NCBI RefSeq assembly: GCF_001439925.1
Contig: NZ_LMBV01000019.1
Location: forward strand, 17,714-81,713
Origin: Peribacillus muralis
Lineage (GTDB): Bacteria; Bacillota; Bacilli; Bacillales; DSM-1321
DNA length: 64,000 nt
Direction: 5' to 3'
Shown piece after piece: positions 52,651 through 61,630 of this stretch; position 1 is the first letter of the stretch, and every line of letters begins with the position of its first letter. The notes beneath the pieces were generated by a model. That model did no database searches. It worked only from the letters and a program-made list of their open reading frames with translations, and was not told the DNA's origin. The position numbers were made by a program, and so were the translations under genes.

Positions 52651-53874
52651 ATGAAAAAGAACTTAAATTATTGGTCATTAAGCGGCTTTACTTTTTTCTA
52701 TTTTTTTGCATCTACATCTGCCATGTCTTTGTTTGCTATTTGGTTAGGACAAACATTAGAGCTAAGTGGCGCCCAAGTAGGTACGATCTTTTCTATTAAT
52801 GCAATTGCTACGCTTTGCTTCCAACCACTATACGGTTTCATTTCCGATAAAATTGGATTAAGAAAACATCTCTTGTGGGTTATTACATTTTTAATTATGC
52901 TAATTGGTCCATTTTTCATTTATATTTATAGTCCTCTCTTACAATATAATACTTTTTTAGGTGCTATCGTAGGAAGTGTTTATCTCAGTGCTACATTATT
53001 GGCATCGTTTGGAGCTATTGAATCTTACGCAGAGCGCACTGGTAAGAAATATCATTTTGAATACGGACAGGTAAGGATGTGGGGATCCTTAGGTGCTGCA
53101 GCCGCAGCCTTATTTTCAGGAAAACTGTTTAACATTAATCCTCATATCAGCTTTTGGATTGCCTCGGCCTGTAGTATCTTCTTAATTATCTTTCTTTTAT
53201 TAATGAAAGTTCATGTTTCAGAAGAAGAACAAAAGAAAACGGATTCAATAAAATTAACAGATACATTATCTTTACTAAAGAACAAAACTTTCTGGATATT
53301 TATGGTGTATGTTCTTGGAGTAGCTTGTATCTACTCTGTGTATGATCAACAATTTCCCGTTTATTATGCTTCCTTATTCTCTACAAGCGGACAAGGAAAT
53401 CAAATGTTTGGGTATTTAAATTCTGTTCAAATCTTTTTAGAAGCAGGTATGATGTTTATTGCCCCTTTTATTGTTAATAAAATCGGCGCCAAAAAAAGTT
53501 TAGTAGTGGCAGGTTTGCTAATGGCCATTCGTATTATAGGCTCTGGTTTAGCAGTGGAACCAATAGGCATCTCTACAATGAAAATGTTACATTCTTTTGA
53601 ACTTCCTATTATGTTGGTTGCTATCTTAAAATTTATCGATGCTAATTTTGATGCTAAGTTCTCAGCCACTATGTATATTGTAGGGTATTATTTTGTGTCT
53701 CAAGTGGGTCAAGCCATTCTTTCCCCGTTACTTGGTCATTGGTACGATACGATAGGCTTTTCTAAAACCTATATAATATTAGGTGTTAGTGTATTTGTTT
53801 TTGTTATCATTTTCGCGTTAATGAGACCAACCGGTATACCTAAACAAGTTACTTATACTAAGCGAGCTGTATAA
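52651..53874 (+). CDS. MFS sugar:proton symporter (oligosaccharide/sucrose permease type)
   Basis: A 407-residue, twelve-helix MFS transporter of the LacY/CscB (oligosaccharide:H+ symporter) family. It opens LNYWSLSGFTFFYFFASTSA, with AIWLGQTLELSGAQVGTIFS, the loop motif GFISDKIGLRKHLLW, RMWGSLGAAAAALFSGKL, VYDQQFPVYYASLF and VGYYFVSQVGQAILSPLLGH. Together with a GH32 hydrolase and a LacI repressor it makes a complete import-and-cleave unit. A GGGG-type ribosome binding site lies before the ATG. It ends before a hairpin with C/G-rich arms. Confidence 0.9.
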   Translation: MKKNLNYWSLSGFTFFYFFASTSAMSLFAIWLGQTLELSGAQVGTIFSINAIATLCFQPLYGFISDKIGLRKHLLWVITFLIMLIGPFFIYIYSPLLQYNTFLGAIVGSVYLSATLLASFGAIESYAERTGKKYHFEYGQVRMWGSLGAAAAALFSGKLFNINPHISFWIASACSIFLIIFLLLMKVHVSEEEQKKTDSIKLTDTLSLLKNKTFWIFMVYVLGVACIYSVYDQQFPVYYASLFSTSGQGNQMFGYLNSVQIFLEAGMMFIAPFIVNKIGAKKSLVVAGLLMAIRIIGSGLAVEPIGISTMKMLHSFELPIMLVAILKFIDANFDAKFSATMYIVGYYFVSQVGQAILSPLLGHWYDTIGFSKTYIILGVSVFVFVIIFALMRPTGIPKQVTYTKRAV

Positions 53875-53945
53875 CATTTGTAACTTGATCTAAACCTTAT
53901 CATATCGTGAAATTATGTATCTTTTCTTCTACTTTATATTCAGTC

Positions 53946-53983
53946 ATCCCCCCCTAGTTAGTCTCTGACTTTTTAGGGGGGAT
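53946..53983 (+). terminator. G/C-rich hairpin after the MFS gene
   Basis: ATCCCCCCCTA (53946-53956) pairs with TAGGGGGGAT (53974-53983) around an 18-base loop; no strong T-run. Confidence 0.6.
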
Positions 53984-54043
53984 CAAAAATGTTTGCGGTT
54001 GTAAGCAATTTAACGCTTACTTCAATGGTATATAGCTTGATCC

Positions 54044-54184
54044 CTAAAAAAATGACTTATAAATCTCTTGGTGCTCCTTACACTCATTACAGGAATATTC
54101 TATCTCCAGTGCATCCTCCCTTACCGTATGGACGGTCTCCTTCTTGCACGTTTCACAGAACCTCTTTTCAGATATTTCTTTCAT
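54044..54184 (-). CDS. Small zinc-ribbon protein (46 aa)
   Basis: A 46-residue protein starting MKEISEKRFCETCKKETVHT. Two CXXC pairs (CETC and CNEC) about 24 residues apart form a zinc-ribbon, with the closing KEHQEIYKSFF. ATG at 54184 has AAGGTG six bases upstream. A longer in-frame stretch upstream, to 54487, is read as another frame's noise because it has no such site and overlaps the next gene's start region. Small stand-alone zinc ribbons of this type are common in Bacillus; function unknown. Confidence 0.75.
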   Translation of the reverse strand: MKEISEKRFCETCKKETVHTVREDALEIEYSCNECKEHQEIYKSFF

Positions 54185-54324
54185 ATCAATCACCTTCCGC
54201 ATTTTTGTGGCCTTGGTATATTTTGCGAAACTGGGTAAGAAAAATACCCTTTTCTTGAAGAACCACAAAAAGAGGAAGAAATCGGGGTGTAAAGGTCCTT
54301 CGTTTTTGTTTTGCACATAACAAA

Positions 54325-54347
54325 AAGGAGCAAAATTCTTGCTCCTT
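54325..54347 (-). terminator. Terminator of the HEAT-repeat gene
   Basis: AAGGAGCAA (54325-54333) pairs with TTGCTCCTT (54339-54347); T-run on the minus strand. Confidence 0.75.
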
Positions 54348-54362
54348 CTTTTAAGTGAAAGG

Positions 54363-54818
54363 TTATCTTTTCGATAAAGAAGACCATGTGCTTTCAAGCC
54401 ACTTATCGAAGTCTGCGCCCTTTTCCCCCTCATAGGTATCATAGATATCCATTCGCATCTTTTGCAGTTTCTCTTTGAATTCAGCATACGTATGATCTTC
54501 CGGTAAGCTCTTTTTTATCCTCACTAGGATTTTCGTTAACCCTTTAACCAGCTCGCCTTTTTTTCTGGCTGGCAATTGAACGTCTTCTCCTAATCTTTTC
54601 AGTTGTCGGTAGGATGCCTCCTGAACTTTATAGACGGAATCACTTTTCATGATATGAGTCAATATATCGATTACTTGTTGGTTTTTTGATTGTCCCAACT
54701 CATCTATCGCATCCAAGCGTTCTCTCCAATTAGATTTGCGATTGGCGGACTTTTTTAATTCCTCGTAGTTTTCAGGTAACTCGATCTTTTTTGTTTCTTT
54801 ACTATTCAAGTGAATCAT
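54363..54818 (-). CDS. HEAT-repeat-like helical protein
   Basis: A 151-residue soluble all-helical protein. The middle part has two HEAT-like repeats (RERLDAIDELGQSKNQQVID and VQEASYRQLKRLGEDVQLPA), followed by a charged helical tail (KSLPEDHTYAEFKEKLQKMR) and WLESTWSSL at the end. HEAT units of this type are protein-binding scaffolds. AGGAG precedes the ATG. The zinc-ribbon gene lies about 180 bases downstream on the same strand with a terminator between, so the two are probably separate units. No specific function can be assigned. Confidence 0.75.
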   Translation of the reverse strand: MIHLNSKETKKIELPENYEELKKSANRKSNWRERLDAIDELGQSKNQQVIDILTHIMKSDSVYKVQEASYRQLKRLGEDVQLPARKKGELVKGLTKILVRIKKSLPEDHTYAEFKEKLQKMRMDIYDTYEGEKGADFDKWLESTWSSLSKR

Positions 54819-55072
54819 TTCTCCTTCTGTCTATGTGTAAATATCTGGATAGTTAAAACATGTATACCGACCCTACATCCTGCTTAAAATCCATTATTCC
54901 CTTCCTCATTATACCCTTTTCCATATTTTAATATAGTTAAATTTCGTACCATACTGCAAAAACCGTGCTTTATTTTCGCTTCCTTTCATCCTCCATGTTT
55001 TCAACAGCCATGAAGTTCAACGATTCATTCAAGACGCAGGCTTTGGGCAAGAATTCCAACAAGATGCAAGCA
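54819..55072. other. Intergenic stretch, mostly upstream DNA of the HEAT gene
   Basis: About 250 bases; nothing recognised except that its end merges into the decayed two-component region. Confidence 0.4.
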
Positions 55073-55285
55073 CTAAATTTGGTTTGCCGCCCCATCCCTT
55101 TGAATCCCGATGCTCATCGCTCTTGTTTCTTTAAAGTTTTTCATTTTTTCAACAAGGATTTTCATCTTTAGAAGGCCTTCATCCGGGCCCGTCGTTGTCG
55201 TACCAGAATAGAAATCTTCCAATGCAAAGCTAAGACCGGTACAATTAGCGGGCTCTTAATCGATCACTAGTACTTGTAGCTTCAT
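55073..55285 (-). pseudogene. Response regulator remnant
   Basis: On the minus strand an ATG at 55283-55285 opens MKLQVLVID, then a stop codon in place of the phosphoacceptor-side Asp, then EPANCTGL. This is the usual receiver-domain start (VLVIDDEP). The frame continues for about 60 codons without receiver features and ends at 55073. The helix and DNA-binding parts are absent. It lies directly downstream of a broken sensor kinase gene, as expected for a two-component pair. Confidence 0.65.
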
Positions 55286-55446
55286 ATTGTTCTTCCTTCA
55301 TATCTCGTTCGTGTATAAGGCAGTATAAAATGATGAATGTCGTTCCACTTCACCTGAATCTCTTCGGAATTTTGGACAGTAAGTACCCGGTATGTATCTT
55401 TTCCGTACTGAACATCTTATGCATCGAATATGAAACCACCTTCTGT

Positions 55447-56106
55447 TCATGCTGTCCATGTAAAACCCGAAGTATAAAGGAGCCTGTGCCTATATTTTTT
55501 TGTGCTGGATGGATAGGCTTGAAACATTTTTAATAGCTGCGTTCCATTCGGAATATTCAGAATAATTTCCTTGGAAATGTTCAGGATGTCTGATGCCTTT
55601 TCATTGCAGCTTGTAATCAGAAAATCGTGATCAAAGGTAATGATGCCCGTATTGATGTTGTTTAGGATTTGCTCTATGAACGCTTAACTATTTGCGAGTT
55701 TTTGCCGTTGCTTCTCTAAATTTCCATTCAATAAACGCAATTTCTGTGTCTGGGCATGAACGGCTTTTTTTAGCTTTTGATTCCATATGTAAATGATGAA
55801 AAGAACAATGGCTCCTGCGGTTAAAATCATGGTCAACCAGAAAATGAATTGCAGTTCATTCGAATCATTTTGAAACGAAAATGGAGGGAGATTCCTTTCG
55901 ACCGCAGTGATAAAGGTTTTTTGTTTTGCAAAAACTTCGCAAGACCATGGTGTTTGCCCAAACCATGCATAACAAACTATACTGAAACATACGATAAGTT
56001 TCTTTTTGATTAAGAGCCCTCCTTTTCCTTCGAAATTCATGCAGGCAACATACGTCGCCAAAAAACGTCGTGATACTACTATTTCTTCAATTGCGACTTG
56101 AACCAT
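55447..56106 (-). pseudogene. Sensor histidine kinase remnant (ligand-binding, membrane and PAS pieces)
   Basis: Minus-strand order: a signal-peptide-like leader (KKKLIVCFSIVCYAWFG), a short start of an SBP_bac_3-type sensor (ITAVERNLPPFSFQND) and then abruptly a membrane helix (FIFWLTMILTAGAIVLFIIY). A coiled coil with QTQKLRLLNGNLEKQRQKL follows, then a TAA at 55684, and in the same frame a PAS domain start (NNINTGIITFDHDFLITS). That frame stops at 55447. Most of the sensor domain is deleted, and no H-box or ATPase core follows in frame. The original gene would have been a periplasmic-sensing hybrid-type kinase. Clearly inactive. Confidence 0.7.
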
Positions 56107-56223
56107 TTTAAAATATCTTGGATTATGAGGCTAATCTGACTCAATTCAACAAGAATCTACATCATTAATCCATTTGAACTTCCTTCTTTTTAAACTTGAC
56201 ATCATGGAAAAAGCATTGAATAA

Positions 56224-56248
56224 AAACCCAGCAATCATTGCTGGGTTT
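56224..56248. terminator. Hairpin after the DinB gene
   Basis: AAACCCAGCAAT (56224-56235) pairs with ATTGCTGGGTTT (56237-56248) with a one-base centre; flanking A/T runs. Confidence 0.75.
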
Positions 56249-56258
56249 AAGATGGATA

Positions 56259-56726
56259 TCATTTTTCACTTTCAAGGGTTTTTATCATTTGCCGTAATGC
56301 TCCAAGATGATAAGCGGAGTGGGCGACGGTCGCATTCACATTCGTCAGCCATTCCTCTAAATTGATTGTTTTGATCTCGGCCAAAAGAGTGAAGTATTCT
56401 CTTTGTAATCCTTCCTTGATTTCCGCCCATTTGGCCTCATCAATTTGAGAAATGGTCCAGCTTGCCTCCCAATCCTTTTCAAAATCCACACCACCGATCA
56501 TCGTCCGGATCACCCATAAATAATAGCGGATGTGGTCTGAGTGAGCAGCTATAGTCGATCCGTGAATGGAAAGAGATGCATCTTCCGCGTTCAACCCTTC
56601 AAGTGTGCCAAAAATGCCTGTATTCGGTCTTGAATCAGTATAATAGCTACCTCCATTTCCCGGTCCCTCAAACGTTTCTTTCAAAAGCGTTTTTAGCGAT
56701 TCCGCCAACGTCTTCTCCATTTCCAT
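56259..56726 (-). CDS. DinB-like protein
   Basis: A 155-residue DinB/YfiT-fold protein. Features are the helix 1 region LAESLKTLLKETFEG, helix 2 IHGSTIAAHSDHIRYYLWVI with a metal-type His (AAHSDH), and the closing VAHSAYHLGALRQMIKTL with HSAYHLG, where family members have the other two metal histidines. It differs in sequence from the DinB gene at 16.6-17.1 kb. Likely a metal-binding thiol transferase or related protein; substrate unknown. ATG after GGGGAATGG. Confidence 0.82.
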   Translation of the reverse strand: MEMEKTLAESLKTLLKETFEGPGNGGSYYTDSRPNTGIFGTLEGLNAEDASLSIHGSTIAAHSDHIRYYLWVIRTMIGGVDFEKDWEASWTISQIDEAKWAEIKEGLQREYFTLLAEIKTINLEEWLTNVNATVAHSAYHLGALRQMIKTLESEK

Positions 56727-57001
56727 TCCCCTTTCAAGTGTTTTAATTTACCTCAATCTCCATCATACACTATGAACATTCCAATTTTGGATATATTTTG
56801 AAAAAAGACGACGAAAATAAATATCCCTCACCAAAAGATCCAATAAGGCCATCACTGTCTTATCTGAAGTGGCCTTAGCTTGATGGCAAAAAGGTAGTTA
56901 GTAATCGACCGTGTATTATAAGGCATCCGCGGCATGCAACAGCTTCTGGTAAACCTTACATATGTTTGTTTATTTATACTTTATATATTTATATTTAACA
57001 A

Positions 57002-57837
57002 CGTAAACATCAAAAAATATTAACTGACATTCCTGTAGCTAGATTTCTGAAGTATTTAGACAATCTTGCTAAAGCGCCTAATACCTTACGTTCCTATTGT
57101 TATCACCTGAAACTATACTTTGAGTATTTGGATAGTAGTGGACTTTCATACGATTCCATTACCATGGATGATTTGGCTAGATTTATCGGCTGGTTAAGGA
57201 GTACACATAAGTCTAAAAAAGTAACCCCCATAAAGCAGAATGAATCATCGTTCACAAAGGACGATTAACACAATATTGACATGCGTCATTTCTTTCTATG
57301 ATTACTTGAACAGGCAAAAACACTATGAAAACGACCTAGTGAAATCCATCACGAAAAAGATTTCATCTAGACATCAATCGTTTAAACCATTCCTTCATCA
57401 TGTAACAAAATTCAAAAAGATTGATAAAAATATCCTTAACAAAAAGGAAAATCAAAACTTTACCACAAGAAGAGATTCAGCTATTACATAACAGCTGCAC
57501 TAATATCAGGGATGATTTATTGATCCGTGTCCTTTACGAAGGAGGGCTGCGCATAAGTGAAGCACTGTCCTTAGAGATTGATAGTTTTAATATCAACAAA
57601 AACAGTATTACTGTCAAAAAATCAAAGACCCCTGCTGGGGAAAACAGAACGGTTTATCTGAGTCAAGATACAATGAATTTATTTCAGAATTATTTTATTG
57701 ATTTTCATGGGTATGAGGTGGATTCCAATTTTGTTTTCATTAAATGGGAAGTGCTTTGTACAAGAGCTATCGGGATTTTCACATTTAATTGGAACATTTT
57801 AGAACAACCGTGTAGCTATATCATATTTTCAAGTTGA
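57002..57837 (+). pseudogene. Frameshifted and truncated tyrosine recombinase (Tn554 TnpA/TnpB-like)
   Basis: Three successive frames contain one degraded recombinase. First is VARFLKYLDNLAKAPNTLRS with YCYHLKLYFEYLDSSGL, the core-binding domain, stopping near 57266. Next, from about 57240, is RTINTILTCVISFYDYLNRQ and LVKSITKK. Third, from about 57421, is LPQEEIQLLHNSCTNIRDDL, then YEGGLRISEALSLEIDSF with the first catalytic Arg. The part with HxxR and the Tyr nucleophile is missing, because the sequence loses likeness after about 57760. The domain order and inserted basic middle part resemble Tn554-family transposases. Inactive. Confidence 0.75.
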
Positions 57838-58110
57838 TTTCTTTTCCCTAAACTAACTCTCCCTATACTTTATGTATGGGGAGAGTTAGTTTGTAAGGTA
57901 TATTATGTTTTACTTTTATAAAGTCATAAAAGTAAAACTCCTTGCCACTCTACTTTGCAACCAATAATTCCGTGTTTTTTTAGTGAGAGAAGTAATAACT
58001 AAATTTATTAATATATGTTTAATAGTGGGAGACAGACACAACATGACAACCATGTTTCTGCCTTTCAATATTCTGCTACTCTGGTACTGGTATTGTTATC
58101 CGATTCCGTT
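57838..58110. other. Intergenic stretch containing one hairpin
   Basis: AACTAACTCTCCC (about 57853-57865) pairs with GGGAGAGTTAGTTT (about 57879-57892) around a short loop. It may be the end of the recombinase gene or a terminator for the following MFS relic. Confidence 0.5.
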
Positions 58111-58435
58111 TCAATTGCTTATGCCTTTGGCGGTGGAACGGAACAGACCTAATGAAACCGCCAATAAAATAATGGCAATCACAACTGAAGCAGCGCCTAA
58201 CAAACTGATTGATTGAATTGACAATCCACCAACTACCAGTCCTCCGATACCTGCACCAGCGGCCGTTCCAAGTTGCAAGAAGGTGCTGAATAAGCTAAGT
58301 ACAATTCCCGACGCTTCAGGAGCGATTGATACGAGATTGAATTGCAAGGTTGGCCCTAATGTCCAAGCTGCAATCCCCCAAATAATTATGGGGCCTACCA
58401 ACAAAACAAGGATATAATGCGCTAAGCAAATTCAC
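58111..58435 (-). pseudogene. C-terminal remnant of an MFS efflux transporter
   Basis: About 105 codons open on the minus strand, starting inside the protein (HYILVLLVGPIIIWGIAAWT). They carry the pattern of the last three or four helices of arabinose-efflux-like MFS exporters: FNLVSIAPEASGIVLSLFST, FLQLGTAAGAGIGGLVVG and a C-terminal helix. Family length is about 390-400, so only a quarter remains. No start codon with a ribosome binding site lies at the 5' end. A deletion relic next to the recombinase relic. Confidence 0.75.
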
Positions 58436-58565
58436 ATATAGAAAAAGTTAGAGTTTTATAATTTGAGAGCCTACCAAAAGAATCGTTTATAAAACGGTAT
58501 CGTCAATTGTTTTAACTTAAACGTTTTGATGTTGCCCCCTTGTAAAACCTTTAGTCAATATCAGG

Positions 58566-59306
58566 TTATGTTTTAGCAAATCCTTGTTTGTTTAAATACT
58601 TGAGCATGAATGGCTGTTTGCTTCTTTCAAGATGATCCTCAATATGAAATTTCCACCCCTTTACCTTCTTAACGGTGAATGGTGCTCTAACAGTACGATT
58701 TCGGTAATATTCACGCATCTGTTGGTCATAATCTGCTAATTTATGTTCATCTAGAGATTGGTATTGATTATTAAACATTACCATCGATTGAGGCAAACGT
58801 GGTTTTAGTCCAGGTTTTTCTTCAGCAGGATGTCCTATGCATAGCCCTACTAAAGGAACCACATACTTTGGTAAACTTAATAACTCAGTTAATTCATTAA
58901 TATTACTTCTTACTCCACCTATATATACACCACCGAGTCCCATTGATTCAGCTGCAGTTAAAGCATTTTGAGCCATTAACCCAGCATCGAATGAACCTAT
59001 TAAAAGGTATTCAATATTATCTAGGTCCACCTTTGGAGCTATCTGATGATTTCGGTTAAAATCAGCACAGAAAATCCAAAACTCTGCTGCTCCTTCAATA
59101 TACGGCTGATTGGCAGATAGTTGCATCACCTTTTTTCGAAGAACTGGATCAGTAATTCTAATGATAGAAACTACCTGTAATAGACTAAAAGATGAAGTTT
59201 GATTAGCTGCCTTAAAAATGGCATCCCTTTGTTCCACAGTCAATGGTTGATTTGTATAAGAGCGAATGGATGTATGATTATTAAGCAAATTAATGGTATT
59301 ATTCAT
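58566..59306 (-). CDS. NfsA/FRP-type NADPH-dependent nitroreductase
   Basis: A 246-residue FMN-dependent nitroreductase of the NfsA/flavin-reductase P branch. It has NNHTSIRSYTNQPLTVEQRD with the FMN-binding HTSIRSY, SSFSLLQVVSIIRI, FDAGLMAQNALTAAESMGLG with GGVYIGGVR, and VPLVGLCIGHPAEEKPGLKP. The C-terminal part ends RAPFTVKKVKGWKFHIEDHL. These enzymes reduce nitroaromatics and quinones with two electrons and can supply reduced FMN to luciferase-like monooxygenases, two of which lie nearby. Last gene of a minus-strand cluster with its own promoter possible. Confidence 0.9.
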   Translation of the reverse strand: MNNTINLLNNHTSIRSYTNQPLTVEQRDAIFKAANQTSSFSLLQVVSIIRITDPVLRKKVMQLSANQPYIEGAAEFWIFCADFNRNHQIAPKVDLDNIEYLLIGSFDAGLMAQNALTAAESMGLGGVYIGGVRSNINELTELLSLPKYVVPLVGLCIGHPAEEKPGLKPRLPQSMVMFNNQYQSLDEHKLADYDQQMREYYRNRTVRAPFTVKKVKGWKFHIEDHLERSKQPFMLKYLNKQGFAKT

Positions 59307-59463
59307 TTATATCCTCTTCTCTTTTGATTATTTTAATTGTCAGAATGCACACGCCAAATCCACTTAATTACTATCTGCAACAGAGTTTACCCAGATGGGT
59401 AAACCCGTCATAAAACCAATTAAACTTACCTAGATGGAATTTCCTTGAGATTAAAGCTGATAT

Positions 59464-60432
59464 TTACCCAATTGAACGAACAATTTCTTCAACCACTTCT
59501 TGGCATGTTAGAATTTCTTTAATACCTCCAGCTGATTCAGATACACTTACAGTCCCATTAACAAGGTCACCGTCTAGCATCCCTACTTTGAACCCTTCTC
59601 CATAATACTTATATGCTTCTTGAGGTTTACCTTGGTTGATTAATTCTAGTGCCTTTTTACCTGCTTCTGTCGGTATCGTTCTCAAATGTCCCGTACCTGA
59701 TTTAAATTCAATAAATTCCTCGCTCTTTACATTAATAATAGCGTTTTTTGTTTCTATACTGGCCGGATTTTCTTCAGTCGCAATAAATCTAGTACCCATA
59801 TATACACCTTCTGCTCCCATAGAAAATGCAGCTTTCGCTCCCCGCCCATCTATAATCCCTCCAGCAGCAATTACAGGGATTTTTACAAGTGATGTTATTT
59901 GTGGTACAAGGGAAAGAGTACTAATTTTATAATCACTCATATGACCACCAGCTTCATAACCCGTAACAATAAGTGCATCTACACCTGTTTTTTCAGCTTC
60001 TACAAGCTTTTCTACGGTAGGACTTAAATCTCTGTAAATTACATTGATGTTATGTTCTTTAAGTCGTTTCAATTCACGATCAACGACCCCATGTCCAATT
60101 GCTATAACATTCTTTACATTCTCTTTAACCAATACTTCAAAAACAGCATTAGTAAATGGATCTTCTGAAGCCCCTCCCATTGGAAAAATGTAATTTACTG
60201 CAAATGGTTTGTTAGTTAATTCTCTAACTTTGCGAATTTCTTTTGTTAATCGGTCTGCCATATCTTCTGCGCTTGTCGCTTTTTCTTTTTGACCTGCATT
60301 TGGCCCCAATACACCCATTCCACCTGCATTTGATACTGCTGCAACAAACTCTGCTGATGTTACCCATGTCATTGCAGCTGAAATAACGGGATATTTTATA
60401 CCTAATAGATTTGTAATTCGGTTACTTTTCAT
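59464..60432 (-). CDS. Nitronate monooxygenase
   Basis: A 322-residue FMN-binding TIM barrel of the nitronate monooxygenase/FabK family: ITNLLGIKYPVISAAMTWVT, AAVSNAGGMGVLGPN, the segment ALIVTGYEAGGHMSDYKIST that holds the FMN loop and active-site His, and KIPVIAAGGIIDGRGAKAAF with the phosphate-binding GG. The first motif has SAAM where the AacS-linked homologue (27.4-28.4 kb) has CGGM. Oxidises alkyl nitronates or propionate 3-nitronate. It lies between a nitroreductase and luciferase-like monooxygenases, so a nitro-compound role is consistent. Confidence 0.87.
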   Translation of the reverse strand: MKSNRITNLLGIKYPVISAAMTWVTSAEFVAAVSNAGGMGVLGPNAGQKEKATSAEDMADRLTKEIRKVRELTNKPFAVNYIFPMGGASEDPFTNAVFEVLVKENVKNVIAIGHGVVDRELKRLKEHNINVIYRDLSPTVEKLVEAEKTGVDALIVTGYEAGGHMSDYKISTLSLVPQITSLVKIPVIAAGGIIDGRGAKAAFSMGAEGVYMGTRFIATEENPASIETKNAIINVKSEEFIEFKSGTGHLRTIPTEAGKKALELINQGKPQEAYKYYGEGFKVGMLDGDLVNGTVSVSESAGGIKEILTCQEVVEEIVRSIG

Positions 60433-60471
60433 GTTGTTAACTTCTCCTTCTGTTGTCTGGTTTACTTTTTG

Positions 60472-61611
60472 TTATTCTTTATACATATTCTCGGGGTAAG
60501 GTAGCTCTAAATTTCCTCGAAGTGTGTTAGCCTCATATTCCTTTTTGAATATGCCTTTTTCTTGTAATATTGGGATAACTAACTTAATAAAGTCCTCAAA
60601 TCCCGCTGGGTAATCTTGTCTAATTAGTAAGATATCCATTACCCCTTCTCTATACCAATGTTCTATTTTCTCTGCAACATTCTCCGCTGATCCCATCAAT
60701 TGAGGCCTTGGCAGTCTATGACCAATAGGCATTAATGACTCTATTTCTCTCAGTTTTTCTAGTGCGTCTTTTTCTGTTTTACCCACTATTGGGCTATGAG
60801 AAGGCATTATCAGTAGGTCGTTTGGTGATCGTCCTTGATTTTCCACTCTTCTTTTCAGTTCAGCAGTAAATCCCTTTAGATAATCAAAATTATCTCCAGG
60901 CGCCATGATGACTTCAGCTTGCTTAGCAGCTATATCCATAAAAGCCGAGGATGTGCCAGCTTGAAAGACAACTGGTCTTCCTTGTCTAGAACGACTAATA
61001 TTTAAAGGTCCATCTACTGAAAAGTAATTGCCTGTATAATTTAATGAATGCATCTTACTTGGGTCATAAAATACTCCACTTTTTTTATCACGTATAAATG
61101 CATCATCTTCATACGAATCCCAAAGACCCTCAACAATTTCTAGAAATTCTTCTTTCAGTGGATAAAGGTCTGATTTTCTTAAATGAGTACGGCTATAATT
61201 TGCTAAACCTCCTGGATTAGAAGTGATAGCATTCCATCCTGCTCGACCGTTACTAATCTTATCCAGGGAAGCTATCTGTCTGGCAACTGTAAATGGATCA
61301 GCATATGAAGTAGCTATTGTAGCAGTTAAGCCTATAGAATGAGTTACCATACTCAATGCAGACAAGATAGATATTCCTTCAAACATGCTAAGATAATGTG
61401 GTATCATGCCCGGTCCAATATGACTAACGTCAGCTAAAAAAATCGCATCAAACTTCGCATTCTCAAGTTGGATGGCTTTTTCAACATAGAAATCAATATT
61501 TTCGCTAGCGTTTGCTGGTATATCAGGATGTCGCCAACCAAAATAGTTCCAACCAACTCCGTCGATGATACCTCCAAGTTTAAGTTTTCTTTCAATCACT
61601 ATTGAATACAC
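60472..61611 (-). CDS. NtaA/SnaA/DszA-type flavin-dependent monooxygenase, shorter than usual
   Basis: A luciferase-like (LLM) monooxygenase of the NtaA/SnaA/DszA branch that uses reduced FMN and oxygen. It has WNYFGWRHPDIPANASENID, FDAIFLADV, TATIATSYADPFTVARQIAS, SNGRAGWNAITSNPG, NYTGNYFSVDGPLNISRSRQ and GRPVVFQAGTSSAF. Length is 379 residues (or 375 from the GTG at 61599), against about 440-450 for most relatives. The gap falls between REIESLMPIG and ENVAEKIEHWY, where the family usually has a 60-residue insertion with a TLR motif. This may be a subfamily form or an internal deletion; the frame is intact. Start uncertain between two GTG codons. Confidence 0.82.
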   Translation of the reverse strand: MYSIVIERKLKLGGIIDGVGWNYFGWRHPDIPANASENIDFYVEKAIQLENAKFDAIFLADVSHIGPGMIPHYLSMFEGISILSALSMVTHSIGLTATIATSYADPFTVARQIASLDKISNGRAGWNAITSNPGGLANYSRTHLRKSDLYPLKEEFLEIVEGLWDSYEDDAFIRDKKSGVFYDPSKMHSLNYTGNYFSVDGPLNISRSRQGRPVVFQAGTSSAFMDIAAKQAEVIMAPGDNFDYLKGFTAELKRRVENQGRSPNDLLIMPSHSPIVGKTEKDALEKLREIESLMPIGHRLPRPQLMGSAENVAEKIEHWYREGVMDILLIRQDYPAGFEDFIKLVIPILQEKGIFKKEYEANTLRGNLELPYPENMYKE

Positions 61612-61630
61612 CTTCTTACATAAAGAGTCA

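Noticed and set aside
54187..54487. N-terminal extension of the zinc-ribbon protein by about 100 codons
   Set aside because: The extension passes through a terminator and the end of the HEAT-like gene, and the real start has its own ribosome binding site.
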